Shown here one piece after another: positions 16,901 through 25,672 of a stretch of 64,000 nucleotides of DNA; position 1 is the first letter of the stretch; the number at the start of each line of letters is the position of its first letter. Below the pieces are notes generated by a model. That model was not told the DNA's origin, did no database searches, and saw only the letters and a program-made list of their open reading frames with translations. A program made the translations under genes and the position numbers. The stretch is from assembly GCA_947628755.1 (NCBI GenBank), contig CANRBC010000011.1, positions 19,939-83,938 of the forward strand. The letters run 5' to 3'. Source of the stretch: an uncultured Clostridia bacterium. GTDB lineage: Bacteria; Bacillota; Clostridia; Lachnospirales; CAG-274.

Positions 16901-19213
16901 CTCAACCATATCTCTAATATAAAGGCTATTACGGACTCCGTTGCTCTTGCCAATGCAGACTGCGACGGCAAGGCGGGAATAGATATGGAGGATGTAATAT
17001 GGATACTCAACTATAAGGCAGGAGATACTCCCGAGCCTTCAGTACCCACAGGCGCTTTTGACTGGACAGCTCCCGCTTATGCTGCAGGCAAATCCATAAA
17101 GAAGGACGAAACTATTTACTCTACAAGCAGAGTGAATATAATTGCTTCACAGGATCTGTTATATGGTCAGGATGCTTCTCCCGTCAGCTTTGGCGATACA
17201 TCCGTAACCGACTATGTAAAGACCAATGGTGTTCAGACGACATTTGAAGGTACAGCATATCGGGTAGCTGTGGAAATACAGGCTCTTGATGATGTGACAG
17301 TATCCATAGCCACATGGTTCAATGCAGATAAGAACAACAAGACCCTTGCTTTCATCAATAAGTCTACGTCGGGCATTATAAAGTCCGAAAAGCCTGCTGA
17401 AAGCAGATATGATTTCTTTACAATAGAGCTTAAGAAGGGTGATGTTGTATACTTCGGCGGTTCAGGCACTAATCCGCAGATTTACGGTATTATAGTTAAT
17501 CCCAAGGACGGAGAAGTACAGGAATCTTCAACAGAAGCTACTACAAAGGCTGCTGTGACTACTACAAAGGAAGCTACAACAGAAGCTACCACTAAGGATC
17601 AATCCGGTCTTACAGCACTTGACGCAGGCACTTACCAATATTCTAATATATTGAGCGATACGTCTCACTTTAAGGTAAGCGGCAATAAGTCAAGCAGCAG
17701 CGAAGTTAAGATAAACGATTCTACCGATAGCTATGTAGAGCTTAAGCTGAACAACGGCGCAGAAGTTACTATCACATATAAATGCGGTTCAGGCGATAAC
17801 GGCAAGACCGCGTGGGTAATATTCAACGGTAAAACAGGCGAATCTGTAGACCACGCCGGCGGACAGAAGACCCTTACAGTAAGCGGAGTTCCTGCAGGAG
17901 TTTACAAAATAACCGCAGGTCAGTCAGGCGGCACTTCCGCAAGCATACTTTCTGTAAAGGTGACTTACGGCAGCAGCGTTGTAGAGCCTCCTACTCAGGC
18001 AACAACTGCCGAAAAGCCTACACAGGCTACCACAGTAAATATTGACGGCGCTATAAATGTTGCAGCAGGAGACGTTGCTTCTTTAAGAAACGCATTAACA
18101 AGTGTTGAACCCGGCGGAGTGGTAAATCTTGCACCCGGTACATATAAAACAAGCGACATAGTTAAGATAAGTTCAACAAATAAAGGTACTTCTTCAGCGC
18201 CTAAAACTCTTACCTGCACAGGAGGTCAAGCAGTATTTGATTTCTCCGGTCAGTCATTAGGCGGCAACAACAGAGGTATTCAGTTGGACGGCAGCTATTG
18301 GAATGTGTCTAACCTCAGAGTAAAGGGCGCAGGCGACAATGGTATGATCGTTACGGGACATTATATAAATGTTGAGAATTGCGTATTTGAGGGCAACAGA
18401 GATTCGGGACTTCAAGTAAGCTACAGAGGTTCTTCAGCGGGAAGCGACTGGCCTTCCGATATACTTATAAAGAACTGTACTTCATATAACAATATGGATC
18501 CCGATACCAAAGAAAATGCAGACGGATTTGCAGCAAAGCTCACTTGCGGAAACAATGTTGTATTTGACGGCTGTATATCTTATAACAATTCCGATGACGG
18601 CTGGGATTTATTTGCTAAATCAGATACAGGACCAATAGGCGCTGTTACCATAAAGAATTGCGTTGCATTTAATAACGGCAAGCTTACAGACGGTTCGGGC
18701 AGTGCTAACGGCGATATGAATGGCTTTAAGCTAGGCGGTTCTGGAATAGGAACAGGTCATATTGTGGAAAATTGTATAGCATTTAATAATGGTGCTTATG
18801 GTTTTACAGACAATAATAATCCGGATTTAGCTTCTGTTACAAATTGTACTGCTTATGCAAACAATAAGTACAGTACCAAGTCAAATTACGGATTGGACAG
18901 AGCGACAAAGGGACTTAAAATAACAAACTGTATATCCTATGGATTAAAGAGCAGCGACAAAATGAAAAATGCAGTTGTAAAGAATTCAGTATTTTATAAT
19001 AGCAAGTATTATCTTTGCAACGGTACGCTGAGCAGTCCGTCAGGCACTCAGATTACACCGTCTGATTCAGATTTTGAATCAATGACATTGCCCTATACAG
19101 ACCTTTCAAAGGTTCACGAGCAGATGAGAAATGCAGACGGTTCTATAAATATGAAAGGCTTCCTTCAGCCGAAGTCAAGCGGTCAGCTTAATGGAATGGG
19201 CGCAAAGTTTTAA
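13916..19213 (+). CDS. Giant secreted pectinase: PL1, cohesin-like, dockerin and PL9 in one chain
   Basis: 1765 residues with an N-terminal signal peptide (about 1-32). Approximate layout: PL1 lyase 135-500 (LTYHHNHWKGCEARGPLGRQ, IHMYNNY); beta-sandwich 553-662; Thr/Gln linker; CBM-like module 714-831, homologous to the one in the preceding gene; cohesin-like domain 845-973 (VKLPIKITGAKAIANYAVTL...ADDGYLCYVNF); type I dockerin 978-1037 (NGDANRDNKVDTLDA, NADCDGKAGIDMED); two further beta modules 1048-1197 and 1232-1352; PL9 lyase 1377-1765 (ADGFAAKLTCG, DDGWDLF, GDMNGFKLGG). Two pectate lyase families in one chain would attack pectin with different product patterns. RBS AGGAGG before the ATG. 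The cohesin call rests on pattern only. Confidence 0.88.
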   Translation: MKKCLKRFLSAFLSAAMLAGSVTLAPVTAMAATATIAGGGWYETIFAELTGVTASDVTAVSYSGEANGSLDAEALKYLVRDVNGKVRIDIPGVKEGSYTLTVNTKNSGTLTKQNIQVYSYDRSGYAHWKYNEGVGAYKDDGTLKPNAKILYVTNDNKNTVSVTSNNGITVTGIGNILNSVGAVAKTTGAKTNSNQGIIKQLALENTPLVVRIIGDVKAPDGLTAYDSDDYGGTVGDNGFMARIQSGKNITIEGIGTDATMDGWGIHYICQSSSPDLGKSFEVRNLAFRNVPEDCVGMEGQQEGSTITAGVERCWIHHCEFYKPTIANPAESDKAGGDGACDFKRGQYFTNSYCYYEGYHKTNLVGSSDSSLQFNLTYHHNHWKGCEARGPLGRQANIHMYNNYIEGQTDYAMQTRANCYIFSEYNLFYQCKNPQQIKGGGPIKSYMDSLSGCIEAMQATVVKDKSQVVTSSNKYSAFDTNPDLSYIPSGDYKLDESIPLVKATVLSQAGVMKAEPVMDPEDVNTSMVAGDRQPTASVKLPYDHDLNSSYVTSKSTTVDNVIFNVAKTDGSCITVGGNEVGQDIVFNVNTAVNISITDGGGTYPVILMNDSGQAIITGTGIEYNLPAGTYFIQSSGFQPAKGSTPAKYKEAKITHLKITAFDPEAPTEAEPTTQATTQAKETQASTSAQEPDTQATTEAQGGSDVGGGTDADNTLHSFTDDGLTDPEEFFAFENASTSTSKGTMTYNGKTLTKCLKMESATEVVFTSEKGKVILVMNNTSGNSIKLDGTEKNINDYLNGASEGKFELPVEAGTHTITKGSGSTNMFYIEFVSDTPKTPVVDPDTPDTQSAAVSVVSQTVAKGAAVKLPIKITGAKAIANYAVTLSYTPGALTYSSVQDGTAFTADDIEANATSGQIKIAGVNSATAADDGYLCYVNFIANSSTDITLTVDDLKSDETTDIKSTVANGSITVNTSAKSLNGDANRDNKVDTLDAITVLNHISNIKAITDSVALANADCDGKAGIDMEDVIWILNYKAGDTPEPSVPTGAFDWTAPAYAAGKSIKKDETIYSTSRVNIIASQDLLYGQDASPVSFGDTSVTDYVKTNGVQTTFEGTAYRVAVEIQALDDVTVSIATWFNADKNNKTLAFINKSTSGIIKSEKPAESRYDFFTIELKKGDVVYFGGSGTNPQIYGIIVNPKDGEVQESSTEATTKAAVTTTKEATTEATTKDQSGLTALDAGTYQYSNILSDTSHFKVSGNKSSSSEVKINDSTDSYVELKLNNGAEVTITYKCGSGDNGKTAWVIFNGKTGESVDHAGGQKTLTVSGVPAGVYKITAGQSGGTSASILSVKVTYGSSVVEPPTQATTAEKPTQATTVNIDGAINVAAGDVASLRNALTSVEPGGVVNLAPGTYKTSDIVKISSTNKGTSSAPKTLTCTGGQAVFDFSGQSLGGNNRGIQLDGSYWNVSNLRVKGAGDNGMIVTGHYINVENCVFEGNRDSGLQVSYRGSSAGSDWPSDILIKNCTSYNNMDPDTKENADGFAAKLTCGNNVVFDGCISYNNSDDGWDLFAKSDTGPIGAVTIKNCVAFNNGKLTDGSGSANGDMNGFKLGGSGIGTGHIVENCIAFNNGAYGFTDNNNPDLASVTNCTAYANNKYSTKSNYGLDRATKGLKITNCISYGLKSSDKMKNAVVKNSVFYNSKYYLCNGTLSSPSGTQITPSDSDFESMTLPYTDLSKVHEQMRNADGSINMKGFLQPKSSGQLNGMGAKF

Positions 19214-19338
19214 AGTTTTAAGGTTCTTCCCAACCTCCCCCTACGAGGGGGAGGGGGATCGGCTTTGCCGGTGAAGAGGTAAAGAGAACTCACAAGAACC
19301 CAAGCTCTTAAAACAGGGTCAAAAGTAAATATTCCCTA
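19214..19338 (+). repeat. Short CCTCCCCC palindromic repeat
   Basis: CAACCTCCCCCTACGAGGGGGAGGGGGATC, then a CGGCTTTGCCGG hairpin and TGAAGAGGTA at about 19228-19282. This is a truncated relative of the CAGCCTCCCC repeat family. It lies between the giant pectinase and the promoter of the next gene and may help terminate transcription. Confidence 0.5.
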
Positions 19339-19367
19339 TTTACAAAAGCTCCAAAAAATGTTATCAT
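19339..19367 (+). promoter_or_regulatory. Promoter of the cohesin-dockerin operon
   Basis: TTTACA at 19339-19344, a 17-bp spacer ending in TGT, then TATCAT at 19362-19367. Confidence 0.65.
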
Positions 19368-19402
19368 AATATTATGTAAAAAAACAAAAAAGGAGGTTAA
19401 AC

Positions 19403-20200
19403 ATGAAGTTGAAAAGCTATATAGGTCTGTGTATAGCCTGCGCGGCGATAGCTGTCATGGCGACGGTCGCTCATGCGGAAACCTATTCTGTAGGCGTGCT
19501 TCAGTCCGACGGCGGTCATGTAGACGACACTGAGCAAGATGATCAGGTTGATGTTCCTGTTGTTGTCACTCCCGACGCAGCTGAAGAAAGCGCAAGTGTA
19601 AACGGCTATATTATGACCTTTACATATAATCCAAATCTTGCGACGCCTGTTAAGACTGATGATGCGGATTCACCCTATGCGACTGTGGGTAGCGGCGAGT
19701 TTACCCAAGCAAATGGTATTATAGTATCTGCCGACCAGGAAATTTCAGCTAACGAGCATAGGCTCATTGTGGCATGGGCAGCAGCTTCTCCCGTAGTTGT
19801 AGAGAAAAAGCAGGAGGGTGAGCAGCAGGGCGCTGTTATGGCTGATGTTCAGTTTACTGTCAATGAAAAGACCGAAAATATCCCTATTGATGTAAGCGTT
19901 GCTCAGCTTGCCAACGACGGCGAAGGACTTGCCGATGCCGACACCGATTTTACGGTACAGAACGGCGTTATCGATTTGGTTGAGGATGCGTTCTTGTTGG
20001 GTGATATAAATGCAGATGGTTCAGTAACATCAAAGGATGCAGCTTTAGCTGCACAATATGAACTTTCCAGAATAACATTAACTAGTGATGAACTTAACAG
20101 AGGCGAAGTTAATGGAGATGGTTTAGTAACATCAAAGGATGCAGCTTTGATTGCACAATATGAACTTTCCAGAATAACTGAATTTCCCAGAAAAAATTAA
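19403..20200 (+). CDS. Secreted protein with cohesin-like domain and C-terminal dockerin
   Basis: 265 residues: a signal peptide ending at VAHA-E (about 25), a cohesin-like beta domain at about 30-192 (VDVPVVVT, GYIMTFTYNP, VMADVQFTV, VQNGVIDL), then a type I dockerin at 197-258 with two calcium loops (GDINADGSVTSKD and GEVNGDGLVTSKD). A small adaptor carrying both a cohesin-like and a dockerin module could chain enzymes onto a scaffold. The two dockerin halves are nearly identical at DNA level (20013-20076 and 20115-20178, period 102 bp). RBS AGGAGG. The next gene starts 18 bp downstream. Confidence 0.75.
   Translation: MKLKSYIGLCIACAAIAVMATVAHAETYSVGVLQSDGGHVDDTEQDDQVDVPVVVTPDAAEESASVNGYIMTFTYNPNLATPVKTDDADSPYATVGSGEFTQANGIIVSADQEISANEHRLIVAWAAASPVVVEKKQEGEQQGAVMADVQFTVNEKTENIPIDVSVAQLANDGEGLADADTDFTVQNGVIDLVEDAFLLGDINADGSVTSKDAALAAQYELSRITLTSDELNRGEVNGDGLVTSKDAALIAQYELSRITEFPRKN
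20013..20178 (+). repeat. Near-identical direct repeat inside the dockerin
   Basis: Two 64-bp copies (20013-20076 and 20115-20178, period 102 bp) differ at only about five bases. They encode the two halves of the dockerin, including ACATCAAAGGATGCAGCTTT and CACAATATGAACTTTCCAGA. This is far closer than the dockerin halves of the other genes in the window, so the repeat looks recently duplicated or gene-converted. Confidence 0.85.
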
Positions 20201-20218
20201 AGAAAGAAGGATAATGGA

Positions 20219-21196
20219 ATGAAATTTAAATATGCTTTGGCTGCATTAAGTACCATATTTGTAATGGCATTTAGCAGTACCGTTTTTTCTGCAGAGGTAA
20301 CAAAGAATACATTTGAAGTAGGTTTACCTATAGATCTTAGTACAGGTGAAACAGTAACGACTATTACAGAAGGTCAGCTTTTAGCTTTTCCTGTTGATAT
20401 TCAAATTACAAGCGAGCAGGCAGTTTTTGATTCTTATTGCTATAGTGGAATTTATGATCCGGAAGTTATATATCCGGGTTTAACGGCAGAAGAAATACAA
20501 AGTTCAACTGCAGGACTTGCTATAATAGGACAATGTGTTCCCGTTTCGTACAATAACGTGTATTATACTTTGGATAAATTAGTTAATCCGGGTCTGTTTG
20601 GTGGTGCTACGTCAAAAGGCTCACCGGATGCTCAGATTCGTACAGATTGCGACAATACAGTTTCTGCAAACTGGCATTGCACTGATAAAGTAACTGATGA
20701 AGCAAATCCTGAATTATACATTTTATTTAAAGGTAAGAAAACTGTTGATCTTGATGCTGTGAGCTTAAACTATGAATTATTAAAGGATTGTGTTGAACAT
20801 TCATCAATTGATGTAGAGAATGATCCTGCAACAGAAACTCCAAAACTCAATGCCTGCGCAGGTGCTTTCCAAGTAACTATCGACGGTTCTAAGCTGCCTG
20901 TATGGGTTACAGAGGTAGGCGTTAAGGATAAAAATGGTACATACACAGCTCTTACAAACGGTACATCTGTTGGCGCTGCTACTGAAAAGGCAGTATATAC
21001 CTTCCCCGTAAGAGTTCAGCTTACTGAGGGTGGCACTCAGACAGCAGCAGATACAGCAGAATATACTATATGCGCTAAGGTATCAAATACTGCTGACGGA
21101 GAAGGCACACTTAAGGACATAACCAATATTAACGTGCCATTGGCAGGTACTGTTAAATCTTATACCGACAACGACGTATCAAGCAGCATTAAATAA
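20219..21196 (+). CDS. Exported protein of unknown function next to the cohesin-dockerin gene
   Basis: A 325-residue protein with a clear signal peptide (residues 1-26, ending FSA-E). Two beta-rich halves are suggested by the repeated pattern LAFPVDIQIT near residue 57 and YTFPVRVQLT near residue 262. Each resembles the first strand of cohesin-like folds, but there is no dockerin, anchor or transmembrane segment. It contains several cysteines. The first two thirds are visibly more AT-rich than the last third and than the pectinase genes, which suggests mixed ancestry. It probably shares a transcript with the cohesin-dockerin gene (18 bp gap) and the small peptide gene 20 bp downstream. Confidence 0.65.
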   Translation: MKFKYALAALSTIFVMAFSSTVFSAEVTKNTFEVGLPIDLSTGETVTTITEGQLLAFPVDIQITSEQAVFDSYCYSGIYDPEVIYPGLTAEEIQSSTAGLAIIGQCVPVSYNNVYYTLDKLVNPGLFGGATSKGSPDAQIRTDCDNTVSANWHCTDKVTDEANPELYILFKGKKTVDLDAVSLNYELLKDCVEHSSIDVENDPATETPKLNACAGAFQVTIDGSKLPVWVTEVGVKDKNGTYTALTNGTSVGAATEKAVYTFPVRVQLTEGGTQTAADTAEYTICAKVSNTADGEGTLKDITNINVPLAGTVKSYTDNDVSSSIK

Positions 21197-21215
21197 TTAA
21201 GGGAGGTAATTAACT

Positions 21216-21344
21216 ATGAAAAAATATGAAAAACCGGAGATTAGCATTACCACTCTTAAGAATGAGGATATTATTACGCTTAGTGGCGGTGTTAAACTGG
21301 CAACTTCACTTAAACCGGGTTATAACGAAATAGACGCATTCTAA
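21216..21344 (+). CDS. 42-residue peptide of the MKKYEKPEI type, unknown
   Basis: ATG at 21216 with GGGAGG 9 bp upstream. The product starts MKKYEKPEISITTLKNED, continues IITLSGGVK and ends in EIDAF. Short peptides beginning K-x-YEKP and carrying a (D/E)(I/V)IT-(T/L)SGG centre occur in many clostridial genomes as I recall them. Their role is unknown. There is no signal peptide and no Cys, and no RiPP-modifying enzyme is nearby. It is the last gene of the cohesin-dockerin transcript and is followed by a strong terminator. Confidence 0.65.
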   Translation: MKKYEKPEISITTLKNEDIITLSGGVKLATSLKPGYNEIDAF

Positions 21345-21354
21345 TTCACAAATC

Positions 21355-21382
21355 AAGGGACAGCAAAAGCTGTCCCTTTTTT
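21355..21382 (+). terminator. Terminator ending the pectinase island
   Basis: AAGGGACAGC at 21355-21364, loop AAAA, GCTGTCCCTT at 21369-21378, then a T-run. Confidence 0.9.
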
Positions 21383-21511
21383 GTATACAAAAACCGATGA
21401 TTTGATAATTCCACAAAAGACAGGCGCAGGCGCATACCTTATCGGGAATATATGTCGTATAATGGCGGTCTTTTTATTAAAAAAACCTCCCATAAAAAAC
21501 AAAAAACCCTA

Positions 21512-21540
21512 TTGACAGGGCTTGATAAAAATGGTAAAAT
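21512..21540 (+). promoter_or_regulatory. Dedicated promoter of rpoBC
   Basis: TTGACA at 21512-21517, a 17-bp spacer and TAAAAT at 21535-21540. The leader to rpoB is then about 180 bases, AT-rich, with no obvious attenuator. This promoter explains how rpoBC is expressed away from rplJL. Confidence 0.8.
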
Positions 21541-21725
21541 AATATACTGCACCAATAATATTATAATACTTATACACGATTATTGTACCACAGAAAACGA
21601 AAAAAGTCAATAGTTTTTTGTAAAAGATTTGTGAATAATATTAACAAGAGTTCACAAATCCTGTGCATAGCGTAAAGCAATGAGGAACACAGCTTCCGAA
21701 TAAAAATAAAGGAGTGAAAGTGCCA

Positions 21726-24700
21726 ATGGACAAAAACAGACTACGTCCTGTAATGTACGGCGATACAATGCGTATGAGCTATCAGCGTATTGACGAAGTG
21801 CTTGAAATGCCAAACCTTCTTGCCCTGCAGAAGGACAGCTACCAATGGTTTCTGGACAAGGGTCTTTCAGAGGTATTTGACGATATTTCGCCTATAAGCG
21901 ACTATAACGGCAATTACATTCTGGAGTTTGTAGACTTTAAGCTCGACGAGGAGACAAAGTATTCTATTGCCGAGTGCAAGGACAGAGACGCTACCTACGC
22001 AGCCTCCCTCAGAGTTAAGGTAAGGCTTCGCAACAAGGAAAATGACGAGGTCAAGGAGCAGGAAATATACATGGGTGAATTCCCTCTTATGACCGAAACG
22101 GGTACATTTGTAATAAACGGCGCGGAAAGAGTTATAGTTTCACAGCTTGTACGTTCTCCCGGCATATATTTTGAAATTGCCAAGGACAGAGACGGCAAGA
22201 ATCTTCTTTCCTCAACGGTTATACCCAACAGAGGCGCATGGCTTGAGTACGAAACGGATTCTAACGATGTATTTTCAGTAAGAATAGACAGGAACAGAAA
22301 GGTTCCCGTTACTACGTTCATAAGAGCTTTGGGCTGCGGTACAGACCAGGATATAATCAACCTTTTCGGCGAAGAGCCAAAGATAATTGCAACAATAGAA
22401 AAGGACGTTACCAAGACCTACGAGGAGGGTCTTATTGAGATATACAAAAAGCTCCGTCCAGGCGAGCCTCCTACGGTTGAGTCAGCTCTTACTATACTGA
22501 ACAATATGTTCTACGACCCCAAGAGATACGACCTTGCTCATGTGGGCAGATATAAGTTCAACAAGAAGCTTGCTTTTAAGAACAGAGTTTCCGGCTATAC
22601 ACTTTCACAGGACGCTGTCGACCCGATGACAGGCGAGGTGCTTGCAGAGGCAGGCACAAGGCTTACCGACGAGCTTTGCGACAGACTGCAGGACAGCGGT
22701 ATGCCTGCAATATATGTAAATACAGAGGACAGAGAGGTAAAGATACTCTCCAACCTTACCGTAAAAATAGACGACTATATTTCAGCCTACGGACTTACTG
22801 CCGAGGAATTTGAAATAAAGGAAAGAGTACACCTTCCGCTTCTTCAGAAAATACTTGAGGAAAACGACGATGCGGAAAGCATTGCTCTTGCCATAAGAGC
22901 CAACATGGGCGAGCTTGTTACAAAGCACATTACCACAGAGGATATTATGGCTTCCATAAACTATTGTATACACCTTGACTACGGCATCGGCACAAGAGAC
23001 GATATAGACCATTTGGGCAACAGACGTATAAGAGCCGTAGGCGAGCTTTTACAGAATCAGTTCAGAATAGGTCTTTCCAGAATGGAGAGGACAGTAAGAG
23101 AGAGAATGACTACTCAGGATACCGAGAGCATTACTCCCCAGGCGCTTATTAACATAAAGCCTGTTACCGCCTCTATAAAGGAATTCTTCGGAAGCTCTCA
23201 GCTTTCACAGTTCATGGATCAGAACAACCCTCTGGGCGAGCTTACTCACAAGAGAAGACTTTCAGCCCTTGGTCCCGGCGGTCTTTCCAGAGAAAGAGCC
23301 GGCTTCGAGGTTCGTGACGTTCACAACTCACACTACGGCAGAATGTGCCCCATAGAGACTCCCGAAGGTCCTAATATCGGTCTTATCAACTCTCTTGCAA
23401 CATTTGCCAAGATAAACGAATACGGCTTTATCGAAGCGCCATACAGAGTGATAGACAAGTCCTCCGGCACTTCAAGAGTAACAGACGAGATAATATATAT
23501 AGCGGCAGACGAGGAAGAAAAGTATACCATAGCCCAGGCAAACGAGCCTCTTAACGAAAACAAGGAATTCGTACACGAAAGAGTTACTTGTAGAAGAAAA
23601 GAGGAAAATGTACAGGTTTCTCCGGAAAAGGTAGACCTTATGGACGTTTCTCCCAGACAGCTTGTTTCCGTGGCTACGGCTCTTATACCCTTCCTCCAGA
23701 ACGACGACGTTACAAGAGCGCTCATGGGCTCTAATATGCAGCGTCAGGCTGTTCCCCTCCTTACCACCGACGCGCCCATAGTAGGTACGGGTATGGAGTA
23801 CAAGACTGCCAAGGATTCAGGCGTATGCGTAGTTGCCCGCTCCGACGGCGAGGTAATATTTGTAGACGCCTCCAAGATAGTTGTAAAGACTACCGAGGGC
23901 ACTACCGAGACATACGAGCTTACAAAGTTCAAGCGCTCCAATCAGTCCAACTGTATGAACCAAGTGCCTATAGTAAGCAAGGGTCAGAAGATAACGGCAG
24001 GCTCTGTAATAGCAGACGGTCCCTCCACCAAGAACGGCGAGCTTGCTCTTGGCAAGAATCCTCTTATTGGCTTTATGACCTGGGAGGGCTATAACTATGA
24101 GGACGCCGTACTTCTGAGCGAAAGACTTGTAATGGACGACGTATACACCTCTATACACATAGAGGAATATGAGACCGAGGCAAGAAACACAAAGCTCGGC
24201 GACGAGGAAATAACAAGAGATATACCCAACATGGGCGCAGAGGCTCTTAAGGACCTTGACGAACAGGGTATCATAAGAATAGGCGCAGAGGTACAGCCTA
24301 ATTCAATACTTGTAGGTAAGGTAACGCCTAAGGGCGAGACAGAGCTTACTGCCGAGGAAAGACTTCTGAGAGCCATATTCGGTGAGAAGGCAAGAGAGGT
24401 AAGAGACACCTCCCTTACAGTTCCTCACGGCACAAGCGGTATAGTAGTTGATGTAAAGGTATTCTCAAGAGAAAACAACGACGAGCTTGCTCCCGGCGTA
24501 AATCAGTCCGTAAGAGTATATATAGCTCAGAAGAGAAAAATATCCGTAGGCGACAAGATGGCAGGCCGTCACGGTAACAAGGGCGTTGTTTCAAGAGTTC
24601 TTCCCGTAGAGGATATGCCATATCTTCCCAACGGACGTCCTCTTGATATAGTTCTTAATCCCCTTGGCGTGCCCTCTCGTATGAATATCGGTCAGGTGCT

Positions 24701-25670
24701 GGAGATACACTTAGGTCTTGCCAGCAACGTGCTTGGCTGGAAAATAGCAACTCCCGTATTCGACGGCGCTAACGAGCAGGATATTATGGAAACTCTCGAT
24801 ATGGCAAACGACTATGCCAATTCTCTTGTAAGAGACGAGAATAATCACTTTGAAGATAAATTTGACGAGTTTGCGGCAAAATGGCAGGATAAGCTGGACC
24901 CCGAGGTATTTGAATACCTAGACAAGAACAGAGAGCATCGTAAGGAATGGATGGGCGTGCCTATTGACAGAACAGGCAAGGTAAAGCTCCGCGACGGCAG
25001 AACAGGCGAGGAATTTGACAACCCCACCACTATAGGCTTCATGCACTACCTTAAGCTCCACCATCTTGTAGACGATAAGATTCACGCTCGTTCCACAGGT
25101 CCCTACTCCCTTGTAACGCAGCAGCCTCTGGGCGGCAAGGCTCAGTTCGGCGGTCAGCGTTTCGGCGAGATGGAGGTTTGGGCGCTGGAGGCTTATGGCG
25201 CTTCCTATACGCTTCAGGAAATAATTACGGTTAAGTCCGACGATATAGTAGGCCGTGTAAGCACTTACGAGGCTATTGTAAAGGGCGAGAATATACCCGA
25301 ACCCGGCGTACCCGAATCCTTTAAGGTGCTTCTTAAGGAATTACAGGCTCTTGCTCTTGACGTAGCCGTATTCAATGAGGGACAGGAAGTAGAGATAGAC
25401 GAGTTTGCAGACAGCAGAGAGCTTACCGTAGGCGTAAATATGGAGGGCACAGAGCCTGAAGAGGATACCGAAAAAGAGCTTGAGGACGATGCAGAATCAG
25501 CTATCGACAGCCTTTTGGGCGGCATTTCATTAGACGATGTAGACGAGGCTCTTGGCGATATAAGCGACGAGGATATAGTAATAGACGAGGAAGGGTTCAG
25601 CGAGGAAGACATTTTAGCCGACCTTGCCGACCTTGACAAGCTCTTAGACCGTGAACAGGAGGGTGAGTAA
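21726..25670 (+). CDS. rpoB: RNA polymerase beta subunit
   Basis: A 1314-residue core subunit. The start [18 protein letters not shown], the rifampicin-pocket region ([29 protein letters not shown]), [14 protein letters not shown] and the C-terminal [24 protein letters not shown] are all intact. I chose the ATG at 21726 (GGAGTG 9 bp upstream) over the GTG at 21714. It carries a long acidic C-terminal tail (about 80 residues, rich in Asp/Glu) after the usual end. The rifampicin-pocket residues D, H and S are wild type, so no resistance change is evident. rpoC begins 2 bp after the stop. Confidence 0.97.
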   Translation: MDKNRLRPVMYGDTMRMSYQRIDEVLEMPNLLALQKDSYQWFLDKGLSEVFDDISPISDYNGNYILEFVDFKLDEETKYSIAECKDRDATYAASLRVKVRLRNKENDEVKEQEIYMGEFPLMTETGTFVINGAERVIVSQLVRSPGIYFEIAKDRDGKNLLSSTVIPNRGAWLEYETDSNDVFSVRIDRNRKVPVTTFIRALGCGTDQDIINLFGEEPKIIATIEKDVTKTYEEGLIEIYKKLRPGEPPTVESALTILNNMFYDPKRYDLAHVGRYKFNKKLAFKNRVSGYTLSQDAVDPMTGEVLAEAGTRLTDELCDRLQDSGMPAIYVNTEDREVKILSNLTVKIDDYISAYGLTAEEFEIKERVHLPLLQKILEENDDAESIALAIRANMGELVTKHITTEDIMASINYCIHLDYGIGTRDDIDHLGNRRIRAVGELLQNQFRIGLSRMERTVRERMTTQDTESITPQALINIKPVTASIKEFFGSSQLSQFMDQNNPLGELTHKRRLSALGPGGLSRERAGFEVRDVHNSHYGRMCPIETPEGPNIGLINSLATFAKINEYGFIEAPYRVIDKSSGTSRVTDEIIYIAADEEEKYTIAQANEPLNENKEFVHERVTCRRKEENVQVSPEKVDLMDVSPRQLVSVATALIPFLQNDDVTRALMGSNMQRQAVPLLTTDAPIVGTGMEYKTAKDSGVCVVARSDGEVIFVDASKIVVKTTEGTTETYELTKFKRSNQSNCMNQVPIVSKGQKITAGSVIADGPSTKNGELALGKNPLIGFMTWEGYNYEDAVLLSERLVMDDVYTSIHIEEYETEARNTKLGDEEITRDIPNMGAEALKDLDEQGIIRIGAEVQPNSILVGKVTPKGETELTAEERLLRAIFGEKAREVRDTSLTVPHGTSGIVVDVKVFSRENNDELAPGVNQSVRVYIAQKRKISVGDKMAGRHGNKGVVSRVLPVEDMPYLPNGRPLDIVLNPLGVPSRMNIGQVLEIHLGLASNVLGWKIATPVFDGANEQDIMETLDMANDYANSLVRDENNHFEDKFDEFAAKWQDKLDPEVFEYLDKNREHRKEWMGVPIDRTGKVKLRDGRTGEEFDNPTTIGFMHYLKLHHLVDDKIHARSTGPYSLVTQQPLGGKAQFGGQRFGEMEVWALEAYGASYTLQEIITVKSDDIVGRVSTYEAIVKGENIPEPGVPESFKVLLKELQALALDVAVFNEGQEVEIDEFADSRELTVGVNMEGTEPEEDTEKELEDDAESAIDSLLGGISLDDVDEALGDISDEDIVIDEEGFSEEDILADLADLDKLLDREQEGE

Positions 25671-25672
25671 TT

